From NCBI GenBank assembly GCA_003538625.1, contig DPRR01000028.1:186001-250000 (forward strand): a stretch of 64,000 bases of DNA. The letters are read 5' to 3'. The notes under the pieces were generated by a model, which was not told where the DNA came from, did not search any database, and was given only the letters and a program-made list of their open reading frames with translations. Shown piece after piece: positions 42,741 to 51,608 of the stretch (position 1 is the first letter of the stretch; each line of letters starts with the position of its first letter). Origin of the DNA: Ignavibacteriales bacterium. Lineage in GTDB: Bacteria; Bacteroidota; Ignavibacteria; Ignavibacteriales; Ignavibacteriaceae. Position numbers and translations under genes: made by a program.

Positions 42741-42800
42741 AACCTTTTCATATTATTGATAGTCTTTTAACAAAATATTAGGAACAATAATTCCCGTCTT

Positions 42801-43691
42801 ATGAATATTACTTCTATCGGAGAAATTCTTTTTGATATTTATCCGAACCACAAACGTCTTGGTGGTGCTCCGCTTAATTTTATATATCATATCAAAAAGC
42901 TAACTGATAATGGAAACATTATTAGCCGTGTTGGCAAAGATGTTCTTGGCAACAAAGCTATTAATGATCTTAAACATTCCGGATTATCATTTGATTTTAT
43001 CCAGCATGATAATCTTCATCCAACCGGAATGGCACTGGTTACTTTAGATAGTGCAGGCAATCCAAATTTTAAAATAGAACCTGATTGCGCTTATGATTTT
43101 ATAGAATTAAATGATGAAAATAATAATTTGATTAGTGCGGATACAGATTGTCTTTACTTTGGAACTCTTGCGCAAAGATCTGATATTTCGCGTAAAACAA
43201 TTCAATCCTTTTTCAATCGCGGAATAAAATATTTTGCGGATTTAAACTTCCGCGAGAATTTTTACGATGAAGAAATTCTTAAGACATCACTAGAAGCCGC
43301 TGATTTTATTAAAGTAAATTATGAAGAGATGCATATCTTAAATGATTTTTTTGTGCAAATAGATTATTCCACAGAGCGAATTGCTTATGAACTGATGGAA
43401 AAATTTAATATAAAAATGATCGCGGTTACACGCGGTAAAGAAGGCTCATCAATATTTGAAAACGGAAAAAGATACAATCATTCAATTGATGAGGTAAAAG
43501 TTGTTGATACTACGGGTGCCGGGGATGCATTTGCGGCTATACTTTGTGCCGGTTACTTACACGGATTAGAAATTCCATACATTAATAAACTTGCTAATGA
43601 TTTTGCCGCTGAGATTTGCCAGTTTGAAGGCGCACTTCCAAAGTATGATAGGATTTACGAAAGTTTTAGAGAACAGATGGGATTTTTTTAG
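42801..43691 (+). CDS. PfkB-family sugar kinase, fructokinase-like
   Basis: The 296-residue kinase has the N-terminal GEILFDIYPNHKRLGGAPLN and the C-terminal PfkB signature DTTGAGDAFAAILCAGYLHG (the Asp of GAGD is the catalytic base). A lid with LGGAPLNFIYHIKKL is typical of fructokinases and related 2-deoxy sugar kinases, so fructose is the likely substrate but not proven. It stands alone, with no permease or hydrolase beside it. It acts in the cytoplasm. Confidence 0.9.
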   Translation: MNITSIGEILFDIYPNHKRLGGAPLNFIYHIKKLTDNGNIISRVGKDVLGNKAINDLKHSGLSFDFIQHDNLHPTGMALVTLDSAGNPNFKIEPDCAYDFIELNDENNNLISADTDCLYFGTLAQRSDISRKTIQSFFNRGIKYFADLNFRENFYDEEILKTSLEAADFIKVNYEEMHILNDFFVQIDYSTERIAYELMEKFNIKMIAVTRGKEGSSIFENGKRYNHSIDEVKVVDTTGAGDAFAAILCAGYLHGLEIPYINKLANDFAAEICQFEGALPKYDRIYESFREQMGFF

Positions 43692-43698
43692 TGCATCT

Positions 43699-44070
43699 TT
43701 AAGTCTTAAACGGATCTGAAGATAAAAACAATACTAAAAAAACTGTAAATAATACAATAGATATAGTTATTGTGCCTCCCAGATCAAATCTGGATTCTCT
43801 GATTTTTTCAACTTCGCTCATTCCAATCAGCTTCTCTTCTGTTCCTTGATAAACTACTAAAGAATCACCAACTATTTTAACATTAGTGGTATCATCTTTT
43901 TCAATAACAAATTCTTTTCCATTTTTATAAACAACTTTTATATCATTCATTCTTTCTAAATTATTGTAGTCCTCCTTTGGCACTTCATAAAATGAATGAC
44001 AACCTGTTAACAATATTGAAATTGATAATAGAAAAATGGTTATTTGAAAAATAAAATTTGAGTTTTTCAT
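43699..44070 (-). CDS. Lipoprotein, tandem paralogue 1
   Basis: The protein is about 123 residues from ATG 44070, which begins a signal peptide with lipobox LLTGC (the longer frame start at 44124 adds non-conserved text). The conserved core is FYEVPKEDYNNLERMNDIKV, then VYKNGKEFVIEKDDTTNVKI, followed by a C-terminal membrane helix (TITISIVLFTVFLVLFLSSD). It shares the same order and most residues with the gene at 44087, so they arose by tandem duplication. No function is known. Confidence 0.8.
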   Translation of the reverse strand: MKNSNFIFQITIFLLSISILLTGCHSFYEVPKEDYNNLERMNDIKVVYKNGKEFVIEKDDTTNVKIVGDSLVVYQGTEEKLIGMSEVEKIRESRFDLGGTITISIVLFTVFLVLFLSSDPFKT

Positions 44071-44086
44071 AAATTCTTTTTGATAA

Positions 44087-44476
44087 TCACCCGCCTGGAT
44101 CATAACCACCCATCGCCCAGACAAATAACCCTACCGCTAAAATAAAACCAACGACTGTCCCAACTACCAATGACAGCGTTCTTCCAAAATCAAATCTAGA
44201 TTCTCTAATTTTTTCAACTTCATTCATCCCGATAGATTTTGTTTCAATTCCTTGATATACGATTAATGAATCTTCAACCATTTTAACATTAGTGGTATCA
44301 TCTTTCTCAACAATAAATTCTTTTCCGTCTTTATAAACAACTTTTATATCATTCATTTTTTCAAGATTGCTGTAATCATCTCTTGAAACCTCAAAATATG
44401 AATGACAGCCTGTTAAAACGATTGAAACTGACAATAGAAATACAATAAAACGAAAAGTAGCAACTGAATATTTCAA
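44087..44476 (-). CDS. Lipoprotein, tandem paralogue 2
   Basis: This 129-residue protein repeats the layout of paralogue 1: signal peptide with lipobox VLTGC, core segments YFEVSRDDYSNLEKMNDIKV and VYKDGKEFIVEKDDTTNVKM, and a final membrane helix (LSLVVGTVVGFILAVGLFVW), followed by a Gly-rich end. Between the two genes only 16 bases are non-coding. The C-terminal helices differ more than the middle, so the core domain is the selected part. An anchored lipoprotein with its tail in the membrane is inferred. Function unknown. Confidence 0.8.
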   Translation of the reverse strand: MKYSVATFRFIVFLLSVSIVLTGCHSYFEVSRDDYSNLEKMNDIKVVYKDGKEFIVEKDDTTNVKMVEDSLIVYQGIETKSIGMNEVEKIRESRFDFGRTLSLVVGTVVGFILAVGLFVWAMGGYDPGG

Positions 44477-44490
44477 GAGTAATTTCTTTC

Positions 44491-44916
44491 TTAAATTTTA
44501 TGTCTTTCTATAAGTTCTTCAGGAATTCTTGTCGGTCGCCCGGAAGCAAGTGAAACAAGCGTGTATAGCATTTTACCTTCCACACAAATTTTATTTGTAG
44601 CTTTATTATAAACCCAAACATTTATTGTAACCTGCGCACCGCTCCATTCGCCAACTTGTGTTTTTACGAGAGCAACATCGCCAAATTTTAATTCGCGTTT
44701 GTACTGCAGATGAACTTCACTTGCAAACCAATTCAATCCTTTCCCAATGTATTCTTCCATAGGAACTTTATAGTTATCTCGCATCTGAATAAATCTTGCC
44801 GTTTGAATGTAATCAAGATATTTGGAGTTATGAACGTGATTGTTCATATCAATATCATCAGGGCGGACAATTATTTCGGTTTCAAAAATAGAATTGGTGT
44901 TTGCAGCAGTTTCCAT
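44491..44916 (-). CDS. Acyl-CoA thioesterase, 4HBT hotdog family
   Basis: The 141-residue protein has the hotdog-fold signature FETEIIVRPDDIDMNNHVHN with HVHNSKYLDYIQTARFIQM, in which Asp and His at the active site resemble the 4-hydroxybenzoyl-CoA thioesterase/YbgC type. It would release acids from acyl-CoA. Its ATG directly follows the stop of the HisH-like gene (TGAATG), so the two are translationally coupled. Acyl substrate is unknown. Confidence 0.9.
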   Translation of the reverse strand: METAANTNSIFETEIIVRPDDIDMNNHVHNSKYLDYIQTARFIQMRDNYKVPMEEYIGKGLNWFASEVHLQYKRELKFGDVALVKTQVGEWSGAQVTINVWVYNKATNKICVEGKMLYTLVSLASGRPTRIPEELIERHKI

Positions 44917-45504
44917 TCATTTCATCTCAATAAAGTTTTTTAGTAATGTTAAACCAGCATCGCCCGACATTTCCGGATGGAATTGTACAGCATAAGAGTT
45001 TTCGTTTTCCATCGATGAACAAAACGCAAAATCTTGCTGGCAAGTTGATGTTGTTAAATTGTTATTGGGCAAATAATAAGAATTATTAAAATAAAACTCT
45101 GTGTTATCTTCAATTCCGTTAAACAATGCACTTGATCTGCAATAAGTCACTTTTTTAAAACCTTTAAATTCCGCATCATTAACTTCCGGCTTAAACTTAA
45201 TTGCTGTGCCTGGTAAGATTCCGAGACAAGAAATATTTCCCTCGGTTGAATAATCTGCCATTAATTGCATTCCCAATCCAATGCCAAGCATTGGTTTTTT
45301 GACAATACGCAGAACAGAATAAAGGTTTAAAAGATGTATTTTTTTCATTGCTACTGCAGCACTTCCGCATCCCGCAAAAATAATCTTATCGCACCGGCAG
45401 ATATCAACTTCATTTCGTGAGATGATAAAGTCATCGGTTACTTTCTTTACGGCTTCTGTTACTTTTTCTATACAAACATCACCATAATCTACAATTGCTA
45501 TCAT
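44917..45504 (-). CDS. HisH paralogue lacking the nucleophilic Cys
   Basis: The protein is about 195 residues from ATG 45504, which starts the family's opening MIAIVDYGD. It follows the class I glutaminase fold of HisH throughout, with the C-terminal AVQFHPEMSGDAGLTLLKNF that carries His and Glu of the triad. The nucleophile loop, normally G-I-C-L-G-M-Q, is GIGLGMQ here: the codon at 45277-45279 is GGA, so the Cys is Gly. The protein is thus not a normal glutaminase. It is coupled to a thioesterase gene and follows an ATP-grasp gene by 80 bases. It could use ammonia, bind a ligand or be a pseudo-enzyme; the actual role is unknown. Confidence 0.85.
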   Translation of the reverse strand: MIAIVDYGDVCIEKVTEAVKKVTDDFIISRNEVDICRCDKIIFAGCGSAAVAMKKIHLLNLYSVLRIVKKPMLGIGLGMQLMADYSTEGNISCLGILPGTAIKFKPEVNDAEFKGFKKVTYCRSSALFNGIEDNTEFYFNNSYYLPNNNLTTSTCQQDFAFCSSMENENSYAVQFHPEMSGDAGLTLLKNFIEMK

Positions 45505-45587
45505 TTTAAAATCTAACTTTCTAACATTTTTAAGTTTACTATAATGTAATAACTCTAATTTAGTATTAAAACCTATCAATCAAGTGC

Positions 45588-46472
45588 TTAAATAATTGCC
45601 TCTGAATTTTTAATCTTTTCGTTAAATGCTTTTGCAAATCTAATGGGGGAGTTTTTATCTTTATTCAGATAAAGAGATGGTTCAATTAGTTCTAATTCCA
45701 TAAGAGCAAATTCATTTTTATCTGTGCGGACTAAATCAACTCTGGCATACAATGGAGTTGTTGATAATTGCTTAATTATATTGCCCGCAATTTGATTTAT
45801 TTCCGGTGATGTGATTATGGATTTAATTATGCCGCCATGTTCTTCCTGCACCCGAAAATCTTTTTCTTTTGGTTTCTTTAGAACCGAGTGACTTAGTTGA
45901 CCGTTAAAATAGAACAAAGAATATTCTCCTTCTTTAATTATGTTATCCAAAAACGGTTGAACCATAAATTCTCTTTGTGCAAATATTTTTTCTAAATCTT
46001 TTAAATTTTCATTAAGATTTTCCCTGGTTAATCTGAATGTATTATCAGCACAGGCACTAATGTTTGGTTTGATAATTATTTCTTTTGATTTAAGTTTTTC
46101 AAAATAATCGTACGCGCGATTTGAGTTAAAATTTTTCTCCCAAATTGTGTCTACAATTTTTATCCCCTTTTCATAAAGATCAAAAAGATATTTTTTATTC
46201 ATGTTCCATTTCATTAATTCAAACTCATTTTCAAGATGAGTTAAGCTATTGATCTTTTCCAAAACGCCTGTAAATTTTTCTAAATCGTTCTGATAATCCC
46301 ATGTCGTTCTAACAATAACGGCATCATATTCGCTCCAATTTACTTCTTCATTTCGCCAGGATATTTCTTCGGTCAACCAACCCATAGTTTTCATTGGCTC
46401 AATAAGCATGTGATCATAAGTATGAAAATTTTTTAAACTGTCCATTGAAAGAAGAACTACTTTTTTATGCAT
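45588..46472 (-). CDS. ATP-grasp ligase-like protein
   Basis: The 294-residue protein has an ATP-grasp fold. EIIIKPNISACADNTFRLTR supplies the ATP-binding Lys, and the acidic metal site lies in YARVDLVRTDKNEFALMELE, then LIEPSLYLNKD (the Glu and Asn-equivalent positions appear as ELELIEPSLYL). Residues before about 115 form a preATP-grasp domain (AVIVRTTWDYQNDLEKFTGV). Family members join an acid to an amine or thiol, as in glutathione synthetase or cycloserine-pathway ligases. Upstream of a HisH-like and a thioesterase gene, it may belong to a small biosynthetic cluster. The substrate is unknown. Confidence 0.86.
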   Translation of the reverse strand: MHKKVVLLSMDSLKNFHTYDHMLIEPMKTMGWLTEEISWRNEEVNWSEYDAVIVRTTWDYQNDLEKFTGVLEKINSLTHLENEFELMKWNMNKKYLFDLYEKGIKIVDTIWEKNFNSNRAYDYFEKLKSKEIIIKPNISACADNTFRLTRENLNENLKDLEKIFAQREFMVQPFLDNIIKEGEYSLFYFNGQLSHSVLKKPKEKDFRVQEEHGGIIKSIITSPEINQIAGNIIKQLSTTPLYARVDLVRTDKNEFALMELELIEPSLYLNKDKNSPIRFAKAFNEKIKNSEAII

Positions 46473-46609
46473 GATTTATTACTCAAGATTAGGAAGAATT
46501 AATTACACCATTAATTAAATTTCAAAAACTGATTTACTAAAATAAATTAATTAACTTTGCCGTGTCGAGTTATAGAGAAAATAAAATTTAATCTTAAAAG
46601 CGAGTTCCT

Positions 46610-47803
46610 GTGGAGTGGATTATTATTATTCTTTGGCTTTCCATTATAAATGGCGGGCTTGGTGGGCAATATGTTCTAAATTGGATGGCCAATCAACCAA
46701 AGTATACTGGTGGAGAACCAATTAATGTTTCACCCGGAGTTATGACCTGGTGGAGGGAAATTTCAAAACTTTTATGGGCAGTTGTAGCCGTAATAATTGA
46801 GGTTACCAGAGGAAAGAAAATAAAATTTTTGTGGCCCGGTTTCATTTCTTTATCTACTATAATAATATGCGCTTTTACAGGAGTAATAGAAAATATAGGA
46901 TTTTTCTATTTACCCAGAAATTATTCGCCCCATATATTTGCCCCATATGTAAATGTATATCTGGCATTTCTTCCATTCTTTGGTAAAGTAATGTTTGATG
47001 CTCCTATCCGCAAAGAGCATTGGCTTGGTATTTCTTTGGTTATTGCAGGACTTGCTGTTCCTCATATTCCCTATCTCTTAGGATTTGCGAATGAGAATAC
47101 AAATGCACTTGATACAAATGCAATAATCTGGATAGTAATAATCAATGGCTGTTTGCTCTCGCAGCAGGTTTTAAATAATAAGACTGTTCAAACTGCAAAA
47201 ATAGGTGTCGGTCCGAATGCACTGGTAATGTGGCGGGAAATCTGGAAAATGATATTTATTTCCGCAGCAATTCTGATAATGCCTGTAATTGGAAATCTAA
47301 TGAATGCAAATATGCCGCAAACTGTTTCTGCTAAAAAGTTTGAAGAAAGAGTTTTAAACAGAGTTGATCAAAACAAAAAAGAATATCTGCTAAACTATTA
47401 TTCAAAATCAGATAAAAGTTATAATTTAAATAATGAAGTTTCTAAAAAAGACGAACAAAACATTAAAGAAATTATTAAATCAACAGAGTACCACCATTTT
47501 TTCTCATTGTTTGATGGAAGCATAATACCAAATAACTGGCTTCCCATACTTTTTGTAATTGCTGCCGGTTTAACAGGATACATTTATAGTTTTGGTTTTT
47601 TTAATCTTTCAAGATTTGCCGCACACTTCTGGGTGCCGTATACAAATGTTTATCTTGCTTTGCTTCCCTTTATAATGCTTTTGTTTGGAAAAGATGTTAC
47701 AGCATTTCAAATTGCCGGCGCAGTTGTGGTCACTGCTGGATTAATGGTTGGTGTTATGGATTACAGCAAAAACAAAGTTATAGAGATTAAGAAGCATAAT
47801 TAG
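46610..47803 (+). CDS. EamA-like membrane protein with internal duplication
   Basis: The 397-residue protein starts at GTG 46610, with no nearby ATG. It has about ten membrane helices in two halves that mirror each other. Half one has INGGLGGQYVLNWM, MTWWREISKLLWAVVAV and FAPYVNVYLAFLPFFGKVM; half two has INGCLLSQQVLNNKTV, VMWREIWKMIF and FWVPYTNVYLALLPFIMLLF. Between them is a charged loop (about residues 230-305) of largely cytoplasmic composition. The arrangement resembles EamA/drug-metabolite transporters, but the recurring W-R-E and P-Y-x-N-V-Y-L-A motifs are ones I do not recognise. A transporter is inferred. Confidence 0.8.
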   Translation: MEWIIIILWLSIINGGLGGQYVLNWMANQPKYTGGEPINVSPGVMTWWREISKLLWAVVAVIIEVTRGKKIKFLWPGFISLSTIIICAFTGVIENIGFFYLPRNYSPHIFAPYVNVYLAFLPFFGKVMFDAPIRKEHWLGISLVIAGLAVPHIPYLLGFANENTNALDTNAIIWIVIINGCLLSQQVLNNKTVQTAKIGVGPNALVMWREIWKMIFISAAILIMPVIGNLMNANMPQTVSAKKFEERVLNRVDQNKKEYLLNYYSKSDKSYNLNNEVSKKDEQNIKEIIKSTEYHHFFSLFDGSIIPNNWLPILFVIAAGLTGYIYSFGFFNLSRFAAHFWVPYTNVYLALLPFIMLLFGKDVTAFQIAGAVVVTAGLMVGVMDYSKNKVIEIKKHN

Positions 47804-48216
47804 TTGTCCGCAAGATTATTCCTGAGATTTCTCCATGATTTTGGGGGGATTCTTGATCGGTTTTATGATATTTACTGCAGATCATTTTATAGCAATAGCT
47901 ATAACTGTTTTGTATTAAACTTCCATTCTTTAAATCCAATTCCTGTGAGCATTCCTCAGTTTTCTACTTCTAACAATAGTTAATAAACACAAATCGATAC
48001 TTTTTGACTTTGATTAAAATTAATTGCTAATTACAATCGAGTGTTTTTATTTGACCTGTATTTATACAACATTAATTGCAGATCATATTTGAGATTATTA
48101 ATTGTATAGAAATTTTTATTTGTTCTTAATAAATCTTTTGTGATTATGATAGCTATGCAAGCATGCATAACAATCTTCAATCGTAATTTTTATAAATCTA
48201 TGAAAGGATTACAATT
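47804..48216. other. Intergenic region of about 410 bases
   Basis: This AT-rich stretch between the EamA-like gene and the cyclopropane synthase gene shows no credible open frame, hairpin pair or repeat of the kinds seen elsewhere. It probably contains the promoter of the lipid genes. I see nothing else in it. Confidence 0.5.
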
Positions 48217-49335
48217 ATGAAAAAAGATGAAATTTTTGTTAAGGATATCCTTGCATTAGCAGATGTTAAAATAAATGGTTCCAATCCCTGGGATATACAA
48301 ATAAAAAATCAAAATTTTTACAAAAGAGTTCTTAGCCAGGGATCGCTGGGTCTTGGAGAATCATATATGGATGGGTGGTGGGATTGTGATGATATTGATG
48401 AACTCTTCTACAAAATACTTAAAGCAGATTTGGAACATAAAATAGTTCCATTAAAACTTTTTTATATGGTAATTAAGGCAAAACTGTTAAACCCTCAAAG
48501 TAAAAAAAGAGCTGCTCACGATGTTGGATATCATTATAATCTTGGCAACGTGCTTTTTGAAAATATGCTTGATAAATATATGACTTACTCGTGTGCTTAC
48601 TGGAAAAACTCAAACAAACTCGATGAAGCACAGGAAGCAAAACTGAAATTAATTTGTGATAAGATTTATTTAAAACCCGGAATGACATTGCTTGATATCG
48701 GTTGCGGATGGGGAAGTTTAATGAAATATGCTGCTCAAAATTATGGAACAAAATGTACAGGAATTACTCTTTCACAGGAACAGGTTAATCTTGGGACTGA
48801 GCTTTGCAAAGGACTTCCCATAGAATTCCGTCTTATGGATTATCGTGATATAACCGGAAACTACGATCGCGTTGTATCAGTTGGGATGATCGAACATGTA
48901 GGTTCAAAAAATTACAGAACATTTTTCAGGATTATGAATAAATGTTTAAAAGACGATGGCTTGTTTTTACTCCACACAATTGGCACGCTAAATCCCAAAA
49001 CAGCAAATGCAGATCCGTGGACAGATAAATATATTTTTCCTGGCGGCGAACTTCCGACAGTCCAGCGATTGGCGAAAGCTTTTGAAGGACTTTTTGTTAT
49101 GGAAGATTGGCACAACTTCGGAGTTGATTATTCAAAAACTACAAAAGCCTGGTTTGAAAATTTTAACAGGAACTGGAATAAGATTAAATCAGATAATTAT
49201 GATGAAAGATTCTACAGGATGTGGAAATATTTTTTGTTTAGCCAGTCGGGTGCTTTTCGCTCTCGAAGAAATCATCTGTGGCAAATTGTTTTATCAAAAA
49301 ATGGGGTGCCGCAAGGATATAATTCAGTTCGTTAA
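48217..49335 (+). CDS. cfa: Cyclopropane-fatty-acyl-phospholipid synthase
   Basis: The 372-residue enzyme transfers a methylene group from SAM to the double bond of a phospholipid acyl chain. It has the N-terminal NFYKRVLSQGSLGLGESYMD, followed by HDVGYHYNLGNVLFENMLDK, YMTYSCAYW and the SAM site LLDIGCGWGSLMKYAA, then VSVGMIEHVGSKNYRTFFRI with the catalytic region. All family landmarks are present in order and the length is standard. It precedes the glycerophosphodiesterase gene by 44 bases and may be cotranscribed with it. It acts at the cytoplasmic membrane surface. Confidence 0.96.
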   Translation: MKKDEIFVKDILALADVKINGSNPWDIQIKNQNFYKRVLSQGSLGLGESYMDGWWDCDDIDELFYKILKADLEHKIVPLKLFYMVIKAKLLNPQSKKRAAHDVGYHYNLGNVLFENMLDKYMTYSCAYWKNSNKLDEAQEAKLKLICDKIYLKPGMTLLDIGCGWGSLMKYAAQNYGTKCTGITLSQEQVNLGTELCKGLPIEFRLMDYRDITGNYDRVVSVGMIEHVGSKNYRTFFRIMNKCLKDDGLFLLHTIGTLNPKTANADPWTDKYIFPGGELPTVQRLAKAFEGLFVMEDWHNFGVDYSKTTKAWFENFNRNWNKIKSDNYDERFYRMWKYFLFSQSGAFRSRRNHLWQIVLSKNGVPQGYNSVR

Positions 49336-49379
49336 TATATAAGTACTTAATTAATTAAAATAGTTTTTCGGAATTAAGT

Positions 49380-50150
49380 ATGATTAAACATTTTATTAAA
49401 ACAGCTAAACCTTTAATAATTGCACATCGTGGAGAATCCTATGATGCACCCGAAAACACGTTAAAATCAATTAATCTGGCATGGCAAAGAGGTGCGGATG
49501 GAATTGAAATTGATGTTCATCTTTCTATGGATAACGAGATTATGGTTGTTCACAATAAAAAAATAAAAACTGTTTCGGGCAAGAGTTTATTGATAAAATC
49601 ACACACGGCAGAAGAATTAAAAAAATATAGCGTGAATAATACTAAAACTGAAAATTATGCGAGTGAAACAATCCCGACTTTAAAAGAAGTTCTGTCAACA
49701 GTGCCTATTAAAAAGTATATTTTTATTGAAATCAAGTGCGGAGTTAAAATTATCCCGGCTTTAATACGTACGCTTAATCAATCTAAGTTAGATACTGAAC
49801 AAATTAAACTGATCGGGTTTGGTTTGAAGAAAATGTCGCTGGTTAAAAATGCTTTTCCGGAATATGAAATTTTCTTAAATAAAAGAGTCAGTATGGGTAA
49901 AATATTTCCGGGCAGTTCATACTGGGATAATCTTATAAAAAAACTAAAAATAAATTTTATAGATGGGATAAATCTGTCATATACAAGATCATTAAATTTT
50001 AAATTGGTTGAAAAGTTAAAATTGAATAAAGTTAAAATTTTTATCTGGACTATAAACTCTCCTAAACGTGCTATAAAATTAATTGAATTGGGTGTTGATG
50101 GAATTATGTCTGATAGACAGGGCTGGTTGAGAGAAAAAATAAATTTATAA
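49380..50150 (+). CDS. Glycerophosphodiester phosphodiesterase
   Basis: The 256-residue protein has the GDPD TIM-barrel motifs: IIAHRGESYDAPENTLKSI near residue 14, GADGIEIDVHLSMDNEIMVV with metal-binding Glu, Asp and the His of VVHN, and KLNKVKIFIWTINSPKRAIK, ending GVDGIMSDRQGWLREK. It hydrolyses glycerophosphodiesters to glycerol-3-phosphate and an alcohol. No signal peptide is present, so it is cytosolic. It follows the cyclopropane synthase gene, suggesting shared lipid-turnover use. Confidence 0.93.
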   Translation: MIKHFIKTAKPLIIAHRGESYDAPENTLKSINLAWQRGADGIEIDVHLSMDNEIMVVHNKKIKTVSGKSLLIKSHTAEELKKYSVNNTKTENYASETIPTLKEVLSTVPIKKYIFIEIKCGVKIIPALIRTLNQSKLDTEQIKLIGFGLKKMSLVKNAFPEYEIFLNKRVSMGKIFPGSSYWDNLIKKLKINFIDGINLSYTRSLNFKLVEKLKLNKVKIFIWTINSPKRAIKLIELGVDGIMSDRQGWLREKINL

Positions 50151-50285
50151 TGAAAAAAGAATCATAAACTATTTGCGCGGCAACAGATAAGCCGTTATCC
50201 GTATACTTCTTCCATAAAAATTCTCATTATCTTAACAAATAACTTCTCCGGAATTTATTATTTTTAGAAAAACAATCTTTAAGAT

Positions 50286-51530
50286 ATGACCAGCAAAAAA
50301 AAATCATTGTCTCTTTCAAAAGAAAAAATAAAAATTCTTTTGTTAGAAGGATTACATAAAAATGCATTGCAGCTTTTTAATGATAATCAATTCACAACTA
50401 TTGAATCACAAAAAAGTTCTTTAGATACAGCAGAATTAATTGAAAAAATTAAGGATGTTCATTTACTTGGGATAAGATCCAAGACAATTATTACCAAGGA
50501 AATTCTTAAACACGCAAATAAATTAATCGCCATAGGTTGTTACAGTATTGGTACAAACCAGGTTGATTTGTTATCAGCAAAACTGCAGGGAATTCCTGTT
50601 TTCAATGCACCGTTTTCAAATACTCGTTCAGTTGCTGAGCTTGTAATTGCTGAATGCATTTTTCTTATACGGGGAATTCCTGAAAAAAACTTTGCTTCTC
50701 ACAATGGAGTGTGGCTTAAAGATGCTTCTAACTCATACGAAGTTAGGGGAAAGAATTTAGGAATCGTTGGATACGGACATATCGGTTCTCAGGTTTCTAT
50801 TCTTGCGGAATCGCTGGGAATGAATGTTTACTATTTTGATATCGAAAAAAAATTAAATCTCGGTAATGCAAAATCCTGTTCAAGTTTGCAGGAGCTGCTT
50901 TCGCTATCTGACATTGTAACTCTTCACATTCCCGAAACACCTTTAACAAAAAATATGATTGGGAGACAAGAATTTGGCTTAATGAAGAAGGGCTCTTTCT
51001 TAATTAATGCCGCACGGGGATCCGTTGTAGCCATTGATGATCTTGCAAAGGCTTTAGAGAATAATCATCTTGCCGGAGCAGCTATTGATGTATTTCCTGA
51101 AGAACCGAATTCAAATAAAGATTCATTTAAAAATGTTTTGCAAAAATTTCCAAGTGTAATTTTAACTCCGCACATTGGCGGCAGTACATCAGAAGCACAG
51201 GCAAATATTGCTCTTGAAGTCTCTGAAAAGTTGGTTAAATATTGTGATGTCGGAACAACAATCGGTGCAACAAATTTTGTTGAGGTTGCGCTAACGCCAA
51301 ATTTAAACAAGCAGAGATATTTACACATCCATAAAAATCAGCCGGGTGTATTAAACAAAATCACAAAGGTTTTTACATCAAGAAAACTTAACATAGCATC
51401 ACAATATTTACAGACAGATGCGCACATTGGTTATGTAATAATTGATATCGATCAAAAAAATAATTCTGCCGAGATAATGAAAGAATTAAAAGCAATTCCG
51501 GAAACCATTAAAACAAGGATGCTATTATAA
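50286..51530 (+). CDS. serA: D-3-phosphoglycerate dehydrogenase
   Basis: The 414-residue enzyme catalyses the first step of serine synthesis. It has the Rossmann NAD-binding site LGIVGYGHIGSQVSILAES, then the conserved PLTKNMIGRQEFGLMKKGSF, followed by INAARGSVV (the arginine of the active site) and AIDVFPEEPNSN, then LTPHIGGSTSEAQANIALEV with the active-site His. The C-terminal ACT domain (HIHKNQPGVLNKITKVFTSR) gives serine feedback control. Length and layout match the E. coli type, without the extra middle domain. It starts with its own leader. Confidence 0.95.
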   Translation: MTSKKKSLSLSKEKIKILLLEGLHKNALQLFNDNQFTTIESQKSSLDTAELIEKIKDVHLLGIRSKTIITKEILKHANKLIAIGCYSIGTNQVDLLSAKLQGIPVFNAPFSNTRSVAELVIAECIFLIRGIPEKNFASHNGVWLKDASNSYEVRGKNLGIVGYGHIGSQVSILAESLGMNVYYFDIEKKLNLGNAKSCSSLQELLSLSDIVTLHIPETPLTKNMIGRQEFGLMKKGSFLINAARGSVVAIDDLAKALENNHLAGAAIDVFPEEPNSNKDSFKNVLQKFPSVILTPHIGGSTSEAQANIALEVSEKLVKYCDVGTTIGATNFVEVALTPNLNKQRYLHIHKNQPGVLNKITKVFTSRKLNIASQYLQTDAHIGYVIIDIDQKNNSAEIMKELKAIPETIKTRMLL

Positions 51531-51560
51531 GAGGCGCAATCTGGACTATTTTTGATGATC

Positions 51561-51588
51561 TTGCAAAATAGTCTTGACTATTTTGCAA
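51561..51588. promoter_or_regulatory. Perfect 28-bp inverted repeat upstream of second DUF4143 ATPase
   Basis: TTGCAAAATAGTC, a two-base centre and GACTATTTTGCAA make 13-bp perfect arms. It ends 20 bases before the ATPase start codon. A further half-site GACTATTTTTG begins at 51544. It lies immediately after serA, so it could also be a serA 3' hairpin, but its symmetry and half-site favour an operator. Confidence 0.6.
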
Positions 51589-51608
51589 CCGAAACTTAAT
51601 TTGGCGGT

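Noticed and set aside
44071..44124. N-terminal extension of the first tandem lipoprotein
   Set aside because: The extension does not align with the paralogue and hides the signal peptide. The ATG at 44070 starts the conserved leader.
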